DNA of 64,000 nt from Agarophyton chilense. Its lineage: Eukaryota; Rhodophyta; Florideophyceae; Gracilariales; Gracilariaceae. Below are positions 52,346 through 64,000 of this stretch, piece by piece. The translations under genes and the position numbers were made by a program. Positions within the stretch are counted from its first letter, which is position 1. Every line of letters starts with the position of its first letter. The notes beneath the pieces were generated by a model that was given only the letters and a program-made list of their open reading frames with translations, made no database searches and was not told the origin of the DNA. The stretch covers positions 1,116,001-1,180,000 of the forward strand of contig JARGXX010000115.1 in the NCBI GenBank assembly GCA_030374765.1, given 5' to 3'.

Positions 52346-55300
52346 TGTACTGTTTCGGCTTTGGCGCCAACTCCCAGCCAATGTCGTGGCTTTGTATGGC
52401 AATTCTATTGAATAGGATAGGAGCCAATCTAGGCCTATTGATGGCTTCATTACGACCGAAGCGCTTACTATTTGGTGCCAATTACTAACGGATACGAATA
52501 GATTTTTCCGGTAGAGATGCGTTTCGTCCCTATTCTTAAAAATTTTTAAATAGCCTGTCCGGTAGATATGCTCTGATGGAAGCCAGGAGAAAAAGGGTGG
52601 TGGGTGTATCAAGATTTTGCGCACTGTAAGAGGTAGTGAGAGGGAGAGAACCGCTTGCCTGTCTTTTTTATGGCTTCCTGATTGAGACTCAATCTCGACT
52701 TTTTTGTTACGGATTAGTGTGCTCGGTTCGAAATTTTATGGGAATTCGAGGCTGCTTTGCAGCTGGAAACGCTTGTGAAGCACACAGCGATCAGAAATTT
52801 CGGAGAAGATCAACTCCTTCGATGGTGTCATGCATGCTGTCAGAACATTCAGAATTTTCCGATATTAAGCACTCTTTTCGAACGTACACGTGCATATTCC
52901 GTGGAGAACGCGTCATGCCCAGCTGACAAGTCATCCCAATCAATAAGAGATTCAGTAATGCAGTGGAGAAAAGTGGAGCATCACGCTGTGCATCACGCTG
53001 TGGCTCCCAAGTTGGGGAGGATGCTCTCCCGTGAAGAATATCGGATGAATTCCAGAATAATCTGCACGCTCCAAGATGCGGGAGCTGTAGAGGACCCGTG
53101 GACCGGTTGTAACATTACCCGTTTGCCCTCCAGACCGAAGTCCTCGTCCTCGCCTTCCACTCCGGTACTGTTGGCCTCGCCGTGATGAATCACAACGTAA
53201 CAGATTTCGACCGGCGCCATATTAGATACGACCAGAACCGTCCTTCAAGCAGTCAGCTCAAGGGCGAATATTTTGCAAGTCGACTTTTAACACTCTTCCA
53301 AGAAGCATAGAGACCAGAAATGGTGATACTTGGCTTGACAAGAAACCTACCCCATGGAGGCGGTAGCTATGAAGCAAGCTCTTGTAAGTTACAGAGACTG
53401 CCTTTGCAGCTTTTAAGACCCCACGGCATTGGCTCATCATAAGCGATGTTTCGGCTTTGATAGATTTTTTTTCCAACTTGCCTTACATACCAGCATGCCA
53501 TGGAGCTTTTCATCGCTCAAGGAATGGATTCTGACCTTCGAATCCTTTCGTGTACTGTGGCCTGACCACAGAACAATTGAACTCCTCATACCCTAAACCA
53601 CTCACCGCAATGTCGAGTGATACTCTACTCCAAAACCACAAATGTCGATGGCCGAGATCGTACTGTTGTATTTCTCCAACAATCTTACTTGCTGAATATC
53701 AAATCTCATATCCTTTTTAGCTTTCTGTGTAAGGGTTGTGTTCTAACTTACTATTTTCACCCTGAACTGACAGGAGCGGGGCTATCTTATTGAGACCAAC
53801 CAGAAATCGACTAGTTACTGTGTCGGATATTGAGACAATGACGATTGTCGAAACATGGCGACCATTCGTGAGGGTTAAGCCAATACTCGTCATTGTTGGC
53901 TTTTCAACCCCACATAAATCTACCGCGAAGAATGAAAGTTGTTTCGAGAAGTACATTTTTCAATTTCAAGTGTATTTGCTGAAAGAAACCCTGTCCCTCT
54001 GGATTGAGTTTAACGAGGCTTTCATAATTTAAAGAACCGATGCTTTACAACGTTTCTACAGCCATCCACAATATTATCCAAGCTCATGTCTTGTTAACAG
54101 CTTCCACTCAGCGAGTGTTGCAATCGTTTTTCCTTGATTCAATCGTCAGAAACGGGCGCAATGTCTGCAGAAATGACTGGGAATGTAGATCAATCGCTGT
54201 CAATACTGATGAACGAACCGGATTTAGCTGTATAGTTAGCAGAAAGATCTCAGTTAAGAGTCTTCAAGGCCGCGATACACTCACCATCGCTGCGTGGAGA
54301 TGAATGGAAAATGCGCCCCGACAAGCTCCATGAAGAGCAGTGATCAAAACTAGCTGATCATTAATGAAATATACGTAGATCTGTTTGCATTCAGTCTACG
54401 AAAGACAGCGAGCGACCCGATTTATCCTCTAAATCATCGATCGCGGAAGAACGTTTGGGCTGTCCTACCTGAGTCCTCGAACCTCCTGTCATGGTTTTCG
54501 ACCCAAAAATATTCATTCTAGTAGACAAGTGATTCATGGTATTGAGACCGGATGTTTCTCTCGTCTTGGTGCTTTGGAATATCGACTGGAGAAGGAGAAA
54601 AAAACTTGAAACAAGGAAAGCCTTTTGGCAAACAAGATACAGGTGAAGTCGTATACTCTGGTGTCGAATCTGTAATAGACCATGACGGAACTAGCTCGAT
54701 TTGGCATTTGGCGTAGCAGGTGGAGAAATGTCTGCGAGCAATGCTCTATTTTTGTTGTTCACCTTGCTGTTGCTTTTATGTGTTGGAAAAAGAGTTAGAT
54801 GTAGATCACCAACTTGTTATCGAGCATCAGATAAACACCACAAACTCACAGAGGTATGCAACATGATCCAAGCTGCATCCGAAGAGCTGTGAGAGAGAGT
54901 TCAGATGAATGATGAAAGTCTTCATGACTCTCACAAAGGAACGAAATGCATGTAATAAAGAGAACATAAATTGTCGCCGTCACAGCGTTTTCAAATCTTA
55001 AAGCATAGCCTCAAACCCGTGTCGTTCTCAAAGTATCATTCCCACAGTTTTTGCCGGTTTCAAGTCATGTTTCACGTGAACTTTATTGACAAGTGCATGG
55101 TTTTTGGAACGTTCTTTTGAAAACTGCTTGAGCCAATGCGCACATATTTCAGTAGGTCCAAAATCGCTGCTGAAAAAAAAAAGTCAGAGCAGGTAGATCT
55201 ACGAAGTCGCAAAAGAACTCTGTCGACATCTTAAATCGAAGTTCTTCCTCTTTTTTCCCATGCCGAGTGAATATAAGGATTCGATCACACCGCTCGGGTG

Positions 55301-58300
55301 CAGATATGAGAACTCTGTCCCGATTCAAAAACTTGACGAGTGCGAATATCGGAGTATGCCCCGATATTCGCACTCGAAGAATACGATATCAGTTCGGTCC
55401 AGCTGATTATTCACAGTTTCCTTATTCACTCTGGCAAGAAGAATGAATGGCGGAAGTTTGCCAGCGGTGTGATAAGCATGTTATGTTGAAGAGAACGCGC
55501 AGATATCTGACCACAAGCTCGACAACATAACTCGTACGCACAAAAACTTCGGATTTCAACATTGAACTTTGAGCATCTGACTCGAGAATAAGCCGTAGGA
55601 TGAACATCAACGACGAGAACTCTTCTTTTGGATACTGTACTCATATACTTGTCCTGAAATGATGCTCTCAAAGGCAACCAACAAAGATCCACCAAATATT
55701 CTATTTTAGGATTAAGGGAATCATCAAACAAACTTTCATTGGGTGCAGCCATCAAGCTATTTGGTAATTGGTTGAGCTTCTGGTCATTCAGCTTGCGAGA
55801 CAGATAGTCATTTTGAGGATGCGTCAGAAGGATTGTACAGTACACGACAAGTTGAATGAAAACAATGTGTTCTTATTGTTTCATGGATGGCTTGAGAAAC
55901 CCGTATATTGATGGTCCACATTCTTTCAGCTCAGATGAATTATCACAATACTGTCGACACCCCATCAATGTTCCTTTCTTGACTGTTATCATCCCAAGCT
56001 GCAACGATAGAATCCAAGCAACTCTTGAAGACGTAATTAAAATTTAGAACTGGGTTTTTGAGCGGTTTCTGAATCTGTTGAGTTCAATTCATAAACGTTC
56101 CCAAATCATTTATATACGATTATTTCTAGCTCTACTATAATTTTGGTGGGATATCCATATAAAAAGCTTATTCTAACACCCATGCAGGTGACTGATGAGG
56201 GTCTTTTCAGCTCCCTTCGGCACTTTAAAAGAAAACCTAGTAGTAGAGACGAGCTCAAAGACCTACTGGGGCTCATAGACACTTCTCCTTTTGCAAATAC
56301 AGGCCACGTGTCAACTATTTGACTTCCTCGCTGGCTTCCACAACGACTCGGCGACCCCCGAGAAAAAACCTCAGCCGCTTCCCCGAAGGATTGGGAAAGA
56401 TGGCTATACCGACGGGCCACAATAGTTCGTTCGATGCGACTTCACGCAAACCCGAAACCTTCGTCGCAATCTCTGCCTTTTCGCGAACTACTTCGCCACG
56501 CTTCACATACCCGGCTCAGCGCCTCACTGCTATTACGCTCACGCGATCACACCGCTCTCTATGTGTATGAGGAAGGGAAATCCAGCAAGATGTTCAGTTT
56601 CTTCTGGAAATTTGCCAAGGGTTTTCTTTATTGGATTTTTGTCAAATGTGTTGCCGATAACGGAACACGAGAAGACCCTAGTCTCAAACGAAACTGATCC
56701 TTTGACTGGCAAAATTTAAAAACTAGTTTCTGAACATTTCCGCAACGGTGACGTTATATGACATCTTTTCTTATGGAGCTGGGGTCAGTGGGCTCTAATA
56801 CCTTGTGCAAACATTTCGCTCGAAACTATTTTCTCTTCGAAAGAAGTATTGGTCGACAAGTCTATGAAAATGAACCGCTTCGCAAAAAGTCTCAAACAAC
56901 ATGGGCTTTTCCTGTAGGCACGCTTCAACCAACCAGCGACAGCCATGTTTTTCTTGAGGAACCACCAATGGTCTTCTAGTACAATGGAGGGGAGAGTTCT
57001 CCCTTCAACATTATACTGTTCTGTAAGGGAAAGGTTATCGCTCACCTACATAGGGTCATCAGAAACGAGATATGATAGTTCTGTCTTCAACAATTAAACT
57101 GACACTTTAGTCCTCGCTTACTGGACTTCCGTCACGGTGGCTGAACTGTATCTCCCGCAAAGATGTGAGAAAGCGGCTTCTTTGAGGCTTGGTGAGGCTG
57201 TTTTGATCAAGCTGCATTTCCGGTGCAATGAAAGTATTTTTCTGGGGAGAGCTTTTGAAATGGTCTAGCAGGCCGGGCGAATTGCAATGTATGTGTTCTT
57301 TTGTACAAAGAAAAAAAAAACCTAGACAAGCGTTTGAAGCTAATACAGGTGTACATGGGCAGTAGCTCACTGCCGGTGAGTCCATTGCGAAATAACTCTA
57401 TTGAAAGTTAAGGTTCACGTCAAAAAGAAAGAGCAACGGAACAATGGCGCAAGAGAGAATATCTGCTCGCGCAGCCCAGTCAAGGTCAGAAAATTGATCT
57501 GTGTGTGATGCCGGTGGAGACCACAACAGCCACGTTAAGCTTTTAATCGTCATTATCAATGGATTAGAAATGCCACCTTTCTCTTGAATGCATCACAGCT
57601 GGGCACTTCACATAGAGCCAATGGGCCGCTATCCTCAGTCCGTTTTATCCGTGAGAATACAGACATGATCAATCACCCAATTGTTTTTGACTGTCTCCAA
57701 TGCCGTCTGTGTCATCTCTTCAAAAGAGAGCGTTGCAGTTCCAACATTTCTGGAGCAGTCGTTCACTTCGTCCGTTCCTTGTTGAAGATCCGGAATGCCA
57801 CTCTGCACATCTGCCCGACGGGACCGAAAATCTTCGTCAGCATCTCGGAATTTATCAAATTTCAGTGCTCAGGTGGAGGGCCTCGGAAAGAAGACCTAGC
57901 AAAAGACGTGTCTAGAGAACGTGTCTGATAACGTTATACACGTACACATCATCAATCAGAAAGTTTCGAATTTGTGGGTTGCTCATATGCGATTGTTTAC
58001 CGTATAACTTTCTACTTGCTTTCTGCCAAGAAAAAGTTCACTTCCAGTCCTGTCGACTGGTGGCTCATTCTTCTACGTTGTCACAGACGAGGGTCGAGGT
58101 AAGTTGCGCAGAGCAACAATTTGAAAATGCCAGTTGGCAAGACCAAGCTCTTATCAAGTATTGAATTCTTGGACGCAGACTGTTTTCGTAATGGTATCCC
58201 ATCTCATCCAGTTTTCTTATCGTTTATATTTACTTCTCTAACAAACGAATAGAGATCTTTCCTCGAACGGATGTTAACAAATTGCATTTTTTCTCCTTTC

Positions 58301-59383
58301 TTGCAAGCCTGCATACGTCATTATGTCACAAGGTGTCGGGTACTTCATCAGCCCTCACGACCTTAGATGCACACTCATCTTTCCGTGCATGATGGATGAC
58401 ACTGCTATTGAACAAACGTGCTACGCCCCTCACCGATTACATTTTATCGGGAGTAAGTAGATATTACACCAATAAGATGTTTTGGATGCGAGAGCATTTA
58501 GAAACCGATATTCATCGCCTTTCCATCCTTTGTTTCTACACGTGCACCTTTGCGTTTAGCTTCTCCAGAGCTTTTTGGCAGGGCTATGCATCATGAGAAA
58601 TATCCGATAGAGTCCTGTGACATTCGATAATATTCATTGATCAACCTTTTAATGTTGAAGAACATGTACATTATGTTCTCCATTTCCCAGTTTACGGAAA
58701 TATCTGGATACTGTGCAGAGCTTAGTTCCGAGGACTTCCAGGAACAAACAAGAATAAATGCAAATCTTTCCCAGAGCTTTTTAGCCAGCGGAAACTTGAT
58801 GGTTTCCGTAAAAATACGTGTGTAGTCTGGCTAAGAGAGGGTTCTATAGTTTGAAGGCAGGAAGCCTCTCTGATAAACAACAGTAAGAGAAATACAAATT
58901 CAACTCCCCTACAACAAAAACAAAACATCTTGCCACGATTGCTTTGTTTCCTTAACAGTGCGCAAACTACATGATGCACGTCGAAGAAAGATTCACTATT
59001 GTATTAAGGTTTTAATTCATCGGGTTTTCCCCAAAGAATAAAACTTTGCATTTGCCTCTCTCATCACAGGAAAAAATGAGACTTCAAATCTCATATTTTC
59101 CAGTGATTATCGTGCAGAGGATACTAATCATATCCTCGTTTCTTGTTTCCTGCATTTGTTCTTAAATACTACAAGCTTATTTTTTGTCCACTTCATGTGC
59201 ATTCTTTGATGGACATATTTGTTTGATATAGGAGAGCAAAATGCAAATTATCTGCGATGAGAGGGAACAGATGATATTCGTATACATGCCATCTTTCGAT
59301 GGTGTGTACTTGACTTGGCGCGTCAGAAGTCGATTATCACTTGAACCATCTCGACAAGAAATCAAAGGGAAGGTATTTCAACC
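52346..59383. other. Long intergenic stretch, no gene supported
   Basis: About 7 kb with only short ORFs on both strands and no domain I recognise (for example 52757-53185, 53790-54032, 55426-55845, 57584-57928). A 16-bp perfect inverted repeat lies at 55337-55376. Genes split by short introns could hide here, and I cannot exclude decayed DNA transposons. Confidence 0.4.
55337..55376. repeat. Perfect 16-bp inverted repeat, 8-base loop
   Basis: CGAGTGCGAATATCGG (55337-55352), spacer AGTATGCC, CCGATATTCGCACTCG (55361-55376). It would form a stable hairpin in DNA or RNA. Confidence 0.9.
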
Positions 59384-59882
59384 ATGTGGCTGAACTTTTT
59401 TCGATACGGGTTGTACGCTTTTGAATGGTGTGCAGCCATCGTTGTATGGGGAGGGACAGGTATGCTCGCCACTCGCCTCTCGTTCTTCACAATCACTACT
59501 AACACGATTTCCGATGAAAGCCGATAAACTGAATCCGATAAACAACTGCTACTTTGGAAATAGGATGAATTGCGCCGCAATTATATTCTTTGGAGTTACA
59601 GGATGGATATTACTCAGCGCAGTAATTGGCGGAGCCATATTCTGTATGATGAAAGGAAAATATGAAATCCCTCCGCGGATTGAAGCCAGCATTATGTTTG
59701 GGCTCGCTCTGGGATGGTTGTTGATTGCAATCATCGCCACGGTCGGTAATCCGGCCAAAGTTAATGACGTAGGAAAAGCAGTGATCGGGTTCTCTTGGCT
59801 CAGTACGTTTGCTTACTCGGTTAGTGGAGCTTTGATGTCTGTTGAATCTAGAAGAGGGACTGAGTATCTGATACACGGATAG
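59384..59882 (+). CDS. Predicted four-TM (MARVEL-like) membrane protein, two exons
   Basis: Exon 1 59384-59459, intron 59460-59520 (61 nt), exon 2 59521-59882; 145 residues. The intron starts GTATGC, has TACTAAC at 59497-59503 and ends AAAG, and joining keeps the frame (Thr-Ala junction). The protein starts MWLNFFRYGLYAFEW with TM1 in exon 1, then TM2 (FFGVTGWILLSAVIGGAIF), TM3 (MFGLALGWLLIAIIATVG) and TM4 (GFSWLSTFAYSVSGALM). Length, four evenly spaced helices and short loops fit MARVEL or synaptogyrin-like vesicle/membrane-apposition proteins, but no residue signature proves this. Without splicing, exon 2 would have only a weak start at 59421. It lies tail-to-tail with the cyclin gene. Confidence 0.65.
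59460..59520 (+). other. Predicted 61-nt spliceosomal intron
   Basis: GTATGC donor, TACTAAC branch site 17 nt before the AG at 59520; frame preserved. Confidence 0.7.
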
Positions 59883-60341
59883 GGCATGTATTTTCGTTCT
59901 GGGGAGTATTCCAGTAACAGTGTACAAGATAGTCACCCTAGAAAGAAATGATGAATGTGAAAGAAGAGTGCAACAGGATACAAGATCGTTGCAGCAAGAC
60001 CAGAACAAATGATCGTTTATTATCGTTGCATATGACGCACAAGCAGGAAGAAAATGACAAACTGCAGCCTTGGTGTACTTGGAACAGAGATCTATGACAA
60101 TAACCCTTAAACCTGCACAATAAAGTCGTGAGAGTGTATTGTTGTTCTTGCGGGCATAATTAATTATGTGGAGAAACACGAACCTTTTAGGATGCAGAAA
60201 AGCAAGTTGGCAGTCGCGCTGCGAACGCACCGTAGAAGACTTTCCAGAAACCTTTCTGGAACAACAGAAGTATCTTTAAAAAGATTTCGCAATAGATGAG
60301 CTCTCAAGTTTAATCCGTTGACAAGATGCCAAAGGTAATTT
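59883..60341. other. Convergent 3' interval between MARVEL-like gene and cyclin
   Basis: Holds both 3' UTRs. The minus ORF 59610-60230 is an antisense shadow of the MARVEL-like exon. Confidence 0.5.
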
Positions 60342-61076
60342 TTATGGGTGTCCTGACACCCGACAGCTTTCAAACTGAAGCCTTTTGTTCTGATCGTGAC
60401 GACAAACACGAGCGGAATAGGGAAAACAATCTACTGCTTTAGAATTTTGAAAAGCAAGAGTTGGAGACACAGTTTGTAACTGTGCATGATAAGTAGCATA
60501 CATGGCTGGAGACACAAAACATTCGTAATCAATGCTTTTGAAGAACAACATCTCTAGACGGTTCATCTCCGAAACAGAACCAACACCACCGACTTTTGCA
60601 TAATGCGAAGATGAACAAACAATATCATCAGTGTTCTTGACGGCGACGGTAAGTGCGGCGAGTAATATTCGATGCATTGAATGGGGTACAAACTGAATGG
60701 TGTTGGACGTTTTGAGTCGATCAATGTAGATGAGCATCACAACGAAGGCGGAGTTTGAACAGGCTGTATATTTCACCAAACGTTCGATGTATTCATAGGT
60801 TGAAATTGGTGGCATGGAAACACTGAAAAAAGCCGAAATAGGATCACATGGCGAAGGAAATAAAGGGGGGTCCGGTTGCAAACGAGCATGAATAGAGCTT
60901 GTCAAAGAAGCTGTGAAGCTGACAATCTGTATCGGAAGCAGAGTGTTGAGAAGAAGTGGAGGAACTTTCTGCGAATACGACTTGTTTGGTTCAGGGGGAT
61001 TCTGCGGAATCACAACTCGCATAGACATGATGCGGGGAAAGAAAAGATGGGTGTTGAAGATTGCAGAGGGTGGCAA
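60342..61076 (-). CDS. PHO80/cyclin P-U type cyclin
   Basis: 244 residues. One N-terminal-type cyclin box at about 80-205: PISTYEYIERLVKYTACS, VVMLIYIDRL, then HRILLAALTVAVKNTDD, HYAKVGGVGSVSEMNRLE and FFKSIDYECFVSP. The YAKVGG-x-E-(M/L)N-x-LE block is diagnostic of PHO80-like (plant cyclin U/P) cyclins, which activate PHO85/CDKA-type kinases in nutrient signalling or cell-cycle control. The N-terminal 75 residues are Pro/Ser-rich; Mets at 61076 and about 61028 are both possible starts, and the second (MSMRVV) would remove 16 residues. The tail after the box is short and basic. Single exon. Confidence 0.85.
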   Translation of the reverse strand: MPPSAIFNTHLFFPRIMSMRVVIPQNPPEPNKSYSQKVPPLLLNTLLPIQIVSFTASLTSSIHARLQPDPPLFPSPCDPISAFFSVSMPPISTYEYIERLVKYTACSNSAFVVMLIYIDRLKTSNTIQFVPHSMHRILLAALTVAVKNTDDIVCSSSHYAKVGGVGSVSEMNRLEMLFFKSIDYECFVSPAMYATYHAQLQTVSPTLAFQNSKAVDCFPYSARVCRHDQNKRLQFESCRVSGHP

Positions 61077-61770
61077 AAGGACGGATGGTTGTATTGCCTC
61101 TTATGTTTTAAGTAGTAGTGACAGCCGTACGATGTGACGCTTCTACCATGTCACGGCATTGTTGTACTCTGACAGATCTGCAGAACGAATGCGTATCACA
61201 TGGGTACTTCATATCAATGAAGCGAAACAGTGTCGTTGCAGCGAAAAAAAATGTCAACAACCCAGACCCGAATGCTCGTCAACAGCGCTGTTTTATGCGT
61301 GAAGCATTTTTTGAAAGCGAGTTTGAAACACAAGCCAGACAACCTCGATGCGTTGGCACCCTGTATTTGCCACATCACTTACATGTTGCATGCGCAGCGA
61401 GACTAACACCTCAATTGCACGCTCAGCTTTACACGCATAAACCAAATATTTTCATCTTTCAAGAATTATTTTTCGATACAGTGCTGTGCACATAATGCTA
61501 TACGAACGCGTGGAAACGAACGTGGACACATACACAACTGTCCACGCATTAAACGTGTGTACATGCGTCGAGCACGCTTCGAGTTCTGTTCCATCCAACA
61601 CGCGTCACGCGACGTTCACACGTGCAACACACAGATGCGTGACAAGTCGGCACGCGCAAACGCTCGCGCGGCACGCTGCCCTTCCTTCATTTGACTCTGC
61701 AGCTCCGGCGCCATCTTCTTGTGTGCAACTTCCAAACGCTTCTCCTTCCGCCCCGCCGAACCCTTGAGAC
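61077..61770. other. Divergent interval between cyclin and Myb genes
   Basis: About 700 bp carrying both promoters. The ORF 61118-61495 has no domain. ACACGCGT/CGTGTG words recur at 61500-61650; no TATA box seen. Confidence 0.4.
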
Positions 61771-62709
61771 ATGCAGCGCACAAGAAATCCATCTCCCGTC
61801 GTTGAAGACGCACGTCCATCGCTTTCGCGTCGTCATAGAATCTCCGTTCAGGCTCTCACACATTCTCCACCGCATTCTCAGTCATCTTCTGTTTTTCACT
61901 ACGCATCACAACCTCCGCATCATCCACACCAACTTCCCCCTCTCTCGATTCGACATAGAACCTATGCAGCCTTTGACACATCGATAACAGCACTACCTCC
62001 GCCTCCGCCTCCGCCTCCGCCTCCGCCCCCGCCCCCACCTCGACTGCCGCTCCGCCCCGTATCATCCGTCACTTTTTCTCCGTCTCCATCATCATCATCT
62101 GTCCTTTCTGCATACATTCTCCCTCCCTTCATTGCGCATCAGGCTCACTCGCAGCCTCATGTGGCGCTACCGCCGTATACAGAGCCGCATTCGTTACAGC
62201 CCGCGCCGGTGATGTATAGAACAAGTTGGTGCCAACCATGTTATCCTTCTATTCGTCTTTTCAACACGCCATACTCAATTACAAAACGCCCTCGAAAGAG
62301 GGGCACTGTCAAGCGACTGTGGACACCACAGGAAGATGATCGACTTCGACGTCTCGCGAAACTACGTCCAGAGAATTGGAACGTCATTGCAGAATCTCTG
62401 CCGGGACGAACTGGCAAGCAATGTCGAGAGAGGTGGCTCAATCATCTGCAGGACGGTAAGCGAAGCTATTTCTTCCTTACATGACATTCTGTTCCTATAC
62501 ATCCTTCTAACAAACATCGTCGTTCTCATACAGGAATTCGAAAGGGGTTCTGGACGGCCAAGGAGGATGAAATTATCATACTAGAACAGGCTCGGCGGGG
62601 AAACCGTTGGAGCGACATTGCAAGACTTTTGCCTGGACGTAGTGACAACGCTGTGAAGAATCGCTTCAATGCCACTCTCAAGAAACAGCATATATGCCAT
62701 CCGTACTGA
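61771..62709 (+). CDS. R2R3-type Myb transcription factor, two exons
   Basis: Exon 1 61771-62455, intron 62456-62533 (78 nt, GTAAGC donor, TTCTAAC branch site at about 62503-62509, CAG acceptor), exon 2 62534-62709; 286 residues. The Myb DNA-binding domain is C-terminal. Repeat 1 (R2-like) reads KRLWTPQEDDRLRRLAKL, NWNVIAESLPGRTGKQCRER, WLNHL with three regular Trp. Repeat 2 (R3-like), split by the intron after DG, reads GFWTAKEDEIIILEQ, WSDIARLLPGRSDNAVKNRF; the third Trp is Phe, as usual in R3. The N-terminal half is Pro/Ser/His-rich with a run of 15 prolines. Nuclear sequence-specific regulator; target genes unknown. If unspliced, exon 1 would read into a stop at 62484, truncating within the domain. 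Confidence 0.9.
61995..62042 (+). repeat. CCTCCG/CCCCCG repeat coding poly-proline in Myb
   Basis: A hexanucleotide microsatellite in frame within exon 1 encodes the 15-Pro run; prone to length change. Confidence 0.85.
62456..62533 (+). other. Myb intron, 78 nt
   Basis: Phase-1 intron between the two Myb repeats; removal joins Asp-Gly to IRKGFWTAKED in frame. Confidence 0.88.
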
Positions 62710-64000
62710 TTCCTAGCTCCGACCTTTTTGTAGCAGTGCTTTTTAATTTATGTGTTTCTGTCGAACTTGTTTTGACTAAAGGCAGTTGCCGTCTAGATGT
62801 TATCACATGAAAGAAACTTGATACTTATTGTGCCCCATTATTTAAAAAGCCCCTCTGGAATCGCTCCGTACGTAGCTGCAACGTTGGCGCCATCAGAGAC
62901 TCTAGGCAGCGCTACCGCCATGTTGAATTGAGGTGCTTGCTTTCAGTGCACGGTTACCACGGGTCTGTTAGGGAGTCCAGCCGCAAAGCACGTCAATCTC
63001 AAAAAAGTAATGTATCCATCGGGCCAGTACCGTTTGAAGCAAACCGCATCAGCCGGACTCAGGGGCCCTTGCTTACTTCATATTCCGCCTCTGCCACAAA
63101 GAAGCCCGGTCATTTTGATAGCTGAGCCCAGATTAACTGCGCCAGAAACTTACATCAGTCGAACGTAACGATTAGCACAACCTATGTGCGCGTGGCCTTA
63201 CATTGTTCTTTTCCCGTTTTCTGCCCGGTAGGGACGGGGTTAAAGGGCTGAACGAAGGGAAAGGAAGAGTGGGAGGCGGGTCGATCATCTTTGTGCCCAT
63301 GTTACAAACAGCCGAGAGCCTTCTGTAACGAAGTCATCATATGGATGGTGGTGGACGCCGTTTTTTTAATCTGCCGTGACGAGCGCGCATCACGCGCGCG
63401 CACGTGAGATATGGCGTGCTCGGTGTCTGCGACCCGTATCCGCTCTTCTCCAACAGACTGCTGTACCAGAGTAACGTAATTATATCCCATTCGATGCCGC
63501 AGCAACGCCAAAGTTGTCTATCCGCCTTCTCCCACTTTTGCTTGTCTCGTTTCGAAAGAACTCTAGCACGGAGTGGTTCATACTTGTCTTCTCTTGAACC
63601 ACGCATAACGTCCATGACAGTGTCTGATACAAAAACATGGCCCCTAAAAAATTCACTTCAATGAAGCAGTCCTGGAAACAAGTGCAAACGCTGCTCACGT
63701 TGTACCATCCTTCTTCATCAGTATGGAATTCTCAAAATCCCATTCAGTTGCTGGCTCTCGGTCCAAGCGAAACAACTCCCAAAGCTGCGTCATTTACTTT
63801 AGTGTACACTGAATCAGTTGGCGACACTGCGGCCACCTGTGGCCAACCACTGCCCAACTTTCACGTAACATGCCCATGGAGATGATTCCATCTCAGGTGA
63901 GCGAACGATCACAACGTATTCAACCTTCTCCCGGCTGACCCTTTCTCTCAGTACTCATGTTGGCTGTTTGGCTGTTGAGATCCACTACCAAACACGTCGC
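62710..64000. other. Right-end region, no gene supported
   Basis: Plus ORF 63637-63885 (82 codons, MAPKKFTSMKQSWKQV start) could be a first exon of a gene running off the window: a GGTGAG donor-like site follows at about 63895. No domain recognised. Other ORFs overlap on both strands. Confidence 0.35.

Noticed and set aside
59610-60230. 206-codon minus ORF
   Set aside because: Antisense to the MARVEL-like exon; no domain; the plus-strand reading has four TM helices and a good intron.
1-64000. CRISPR arrays, rRNA, tRNA genes, bacterial operon features
   Set aside because: None seen; the window is eukaryotic by gene content and introns. A tRNA scan would be needed to exclude tRNAs fully.

Overview
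The window reads as nuclear DNA of a compact, intron-poor eukaryote. Long host genes (an 883-codon Bub1/Mad3 kinase, cytosolic seryl-tRNA synthetase, U1-C, a copper transporter) are uninterrupted on the DNA. The only two introns I can support are 61 and 78 nt, with GTATGC or GTAAGC donors and TACTAAC/TTCTAAC-like branch sites. Together with the load of chromodomain Ty3/gypsy, copia, Tc1 and Harbinger-type elements this fits a florideophyte red alga (Chondrus-like). That is inference; no marker in the window fixes the taxon.

Layout. 1-9880: a truncated view (no 5' LTR) of a decayed Ty3/gypsy chromodomain retrotransposon (element 1). It carries gag, PR-RT-RH-IN, a separate chromodomain ORF, a 631-codon ORF on the opposite strand, a polypurine tract and the 3' LTR. 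9881-13397: minus-strand remains of a copia-type element (linker, integrase, protease, gag), cut on its left by element 1 and split internally by a 716-bp solo LTR (11557-12272). 14150-15780: decayed PIF/Harbinger element. 17485-28903: a complete second chromodomain element (element 2) with two LTRs, GTTTG target duplications, PBS, broken gag/pol and again a long antisense ORF downstream of pol. 29729-30616: another solo LTR. 32165-32969: another Harbinger transposase relic.

34415-44111 is the gene-dense island: an HSDL2-like short-chain dehydrogenase (+), Bub1/Mad3 (-), seryl-tRNA synthetase (+), U1-C (-), a CTR copper transporter (-) and a small secreted Cys-rich protein (+). Bub1/Mad3 and SerRS diverge from a short shared promoter interval; SerRS and U1-C converge with about 50 bp between their stops.

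45626-50500 is AT-rich DNA with a Tc1-like element that has two direct repeats at each end (IR/DR layout), a second probable copy of the same terminal layout split by a 914-bp solo LTR of element 1's family, and a third Tc1 relic. 51000-59380 is mostly empty. 59384-62709 holds a predicted two-exon four-TM (MARVEL-like) protein, a PHO80-type cyclin (-) and a two-exon R2R3 Myb.

The observation I rate highest is that both chromodomain retrotransposons, although diverged and with broken gag/pol, carry a ~600-codon antisense ORF in the same place (between integrase/chromodomain and the 3' LTR), with collinear remote similarity between the two proteins and no family I recognise.
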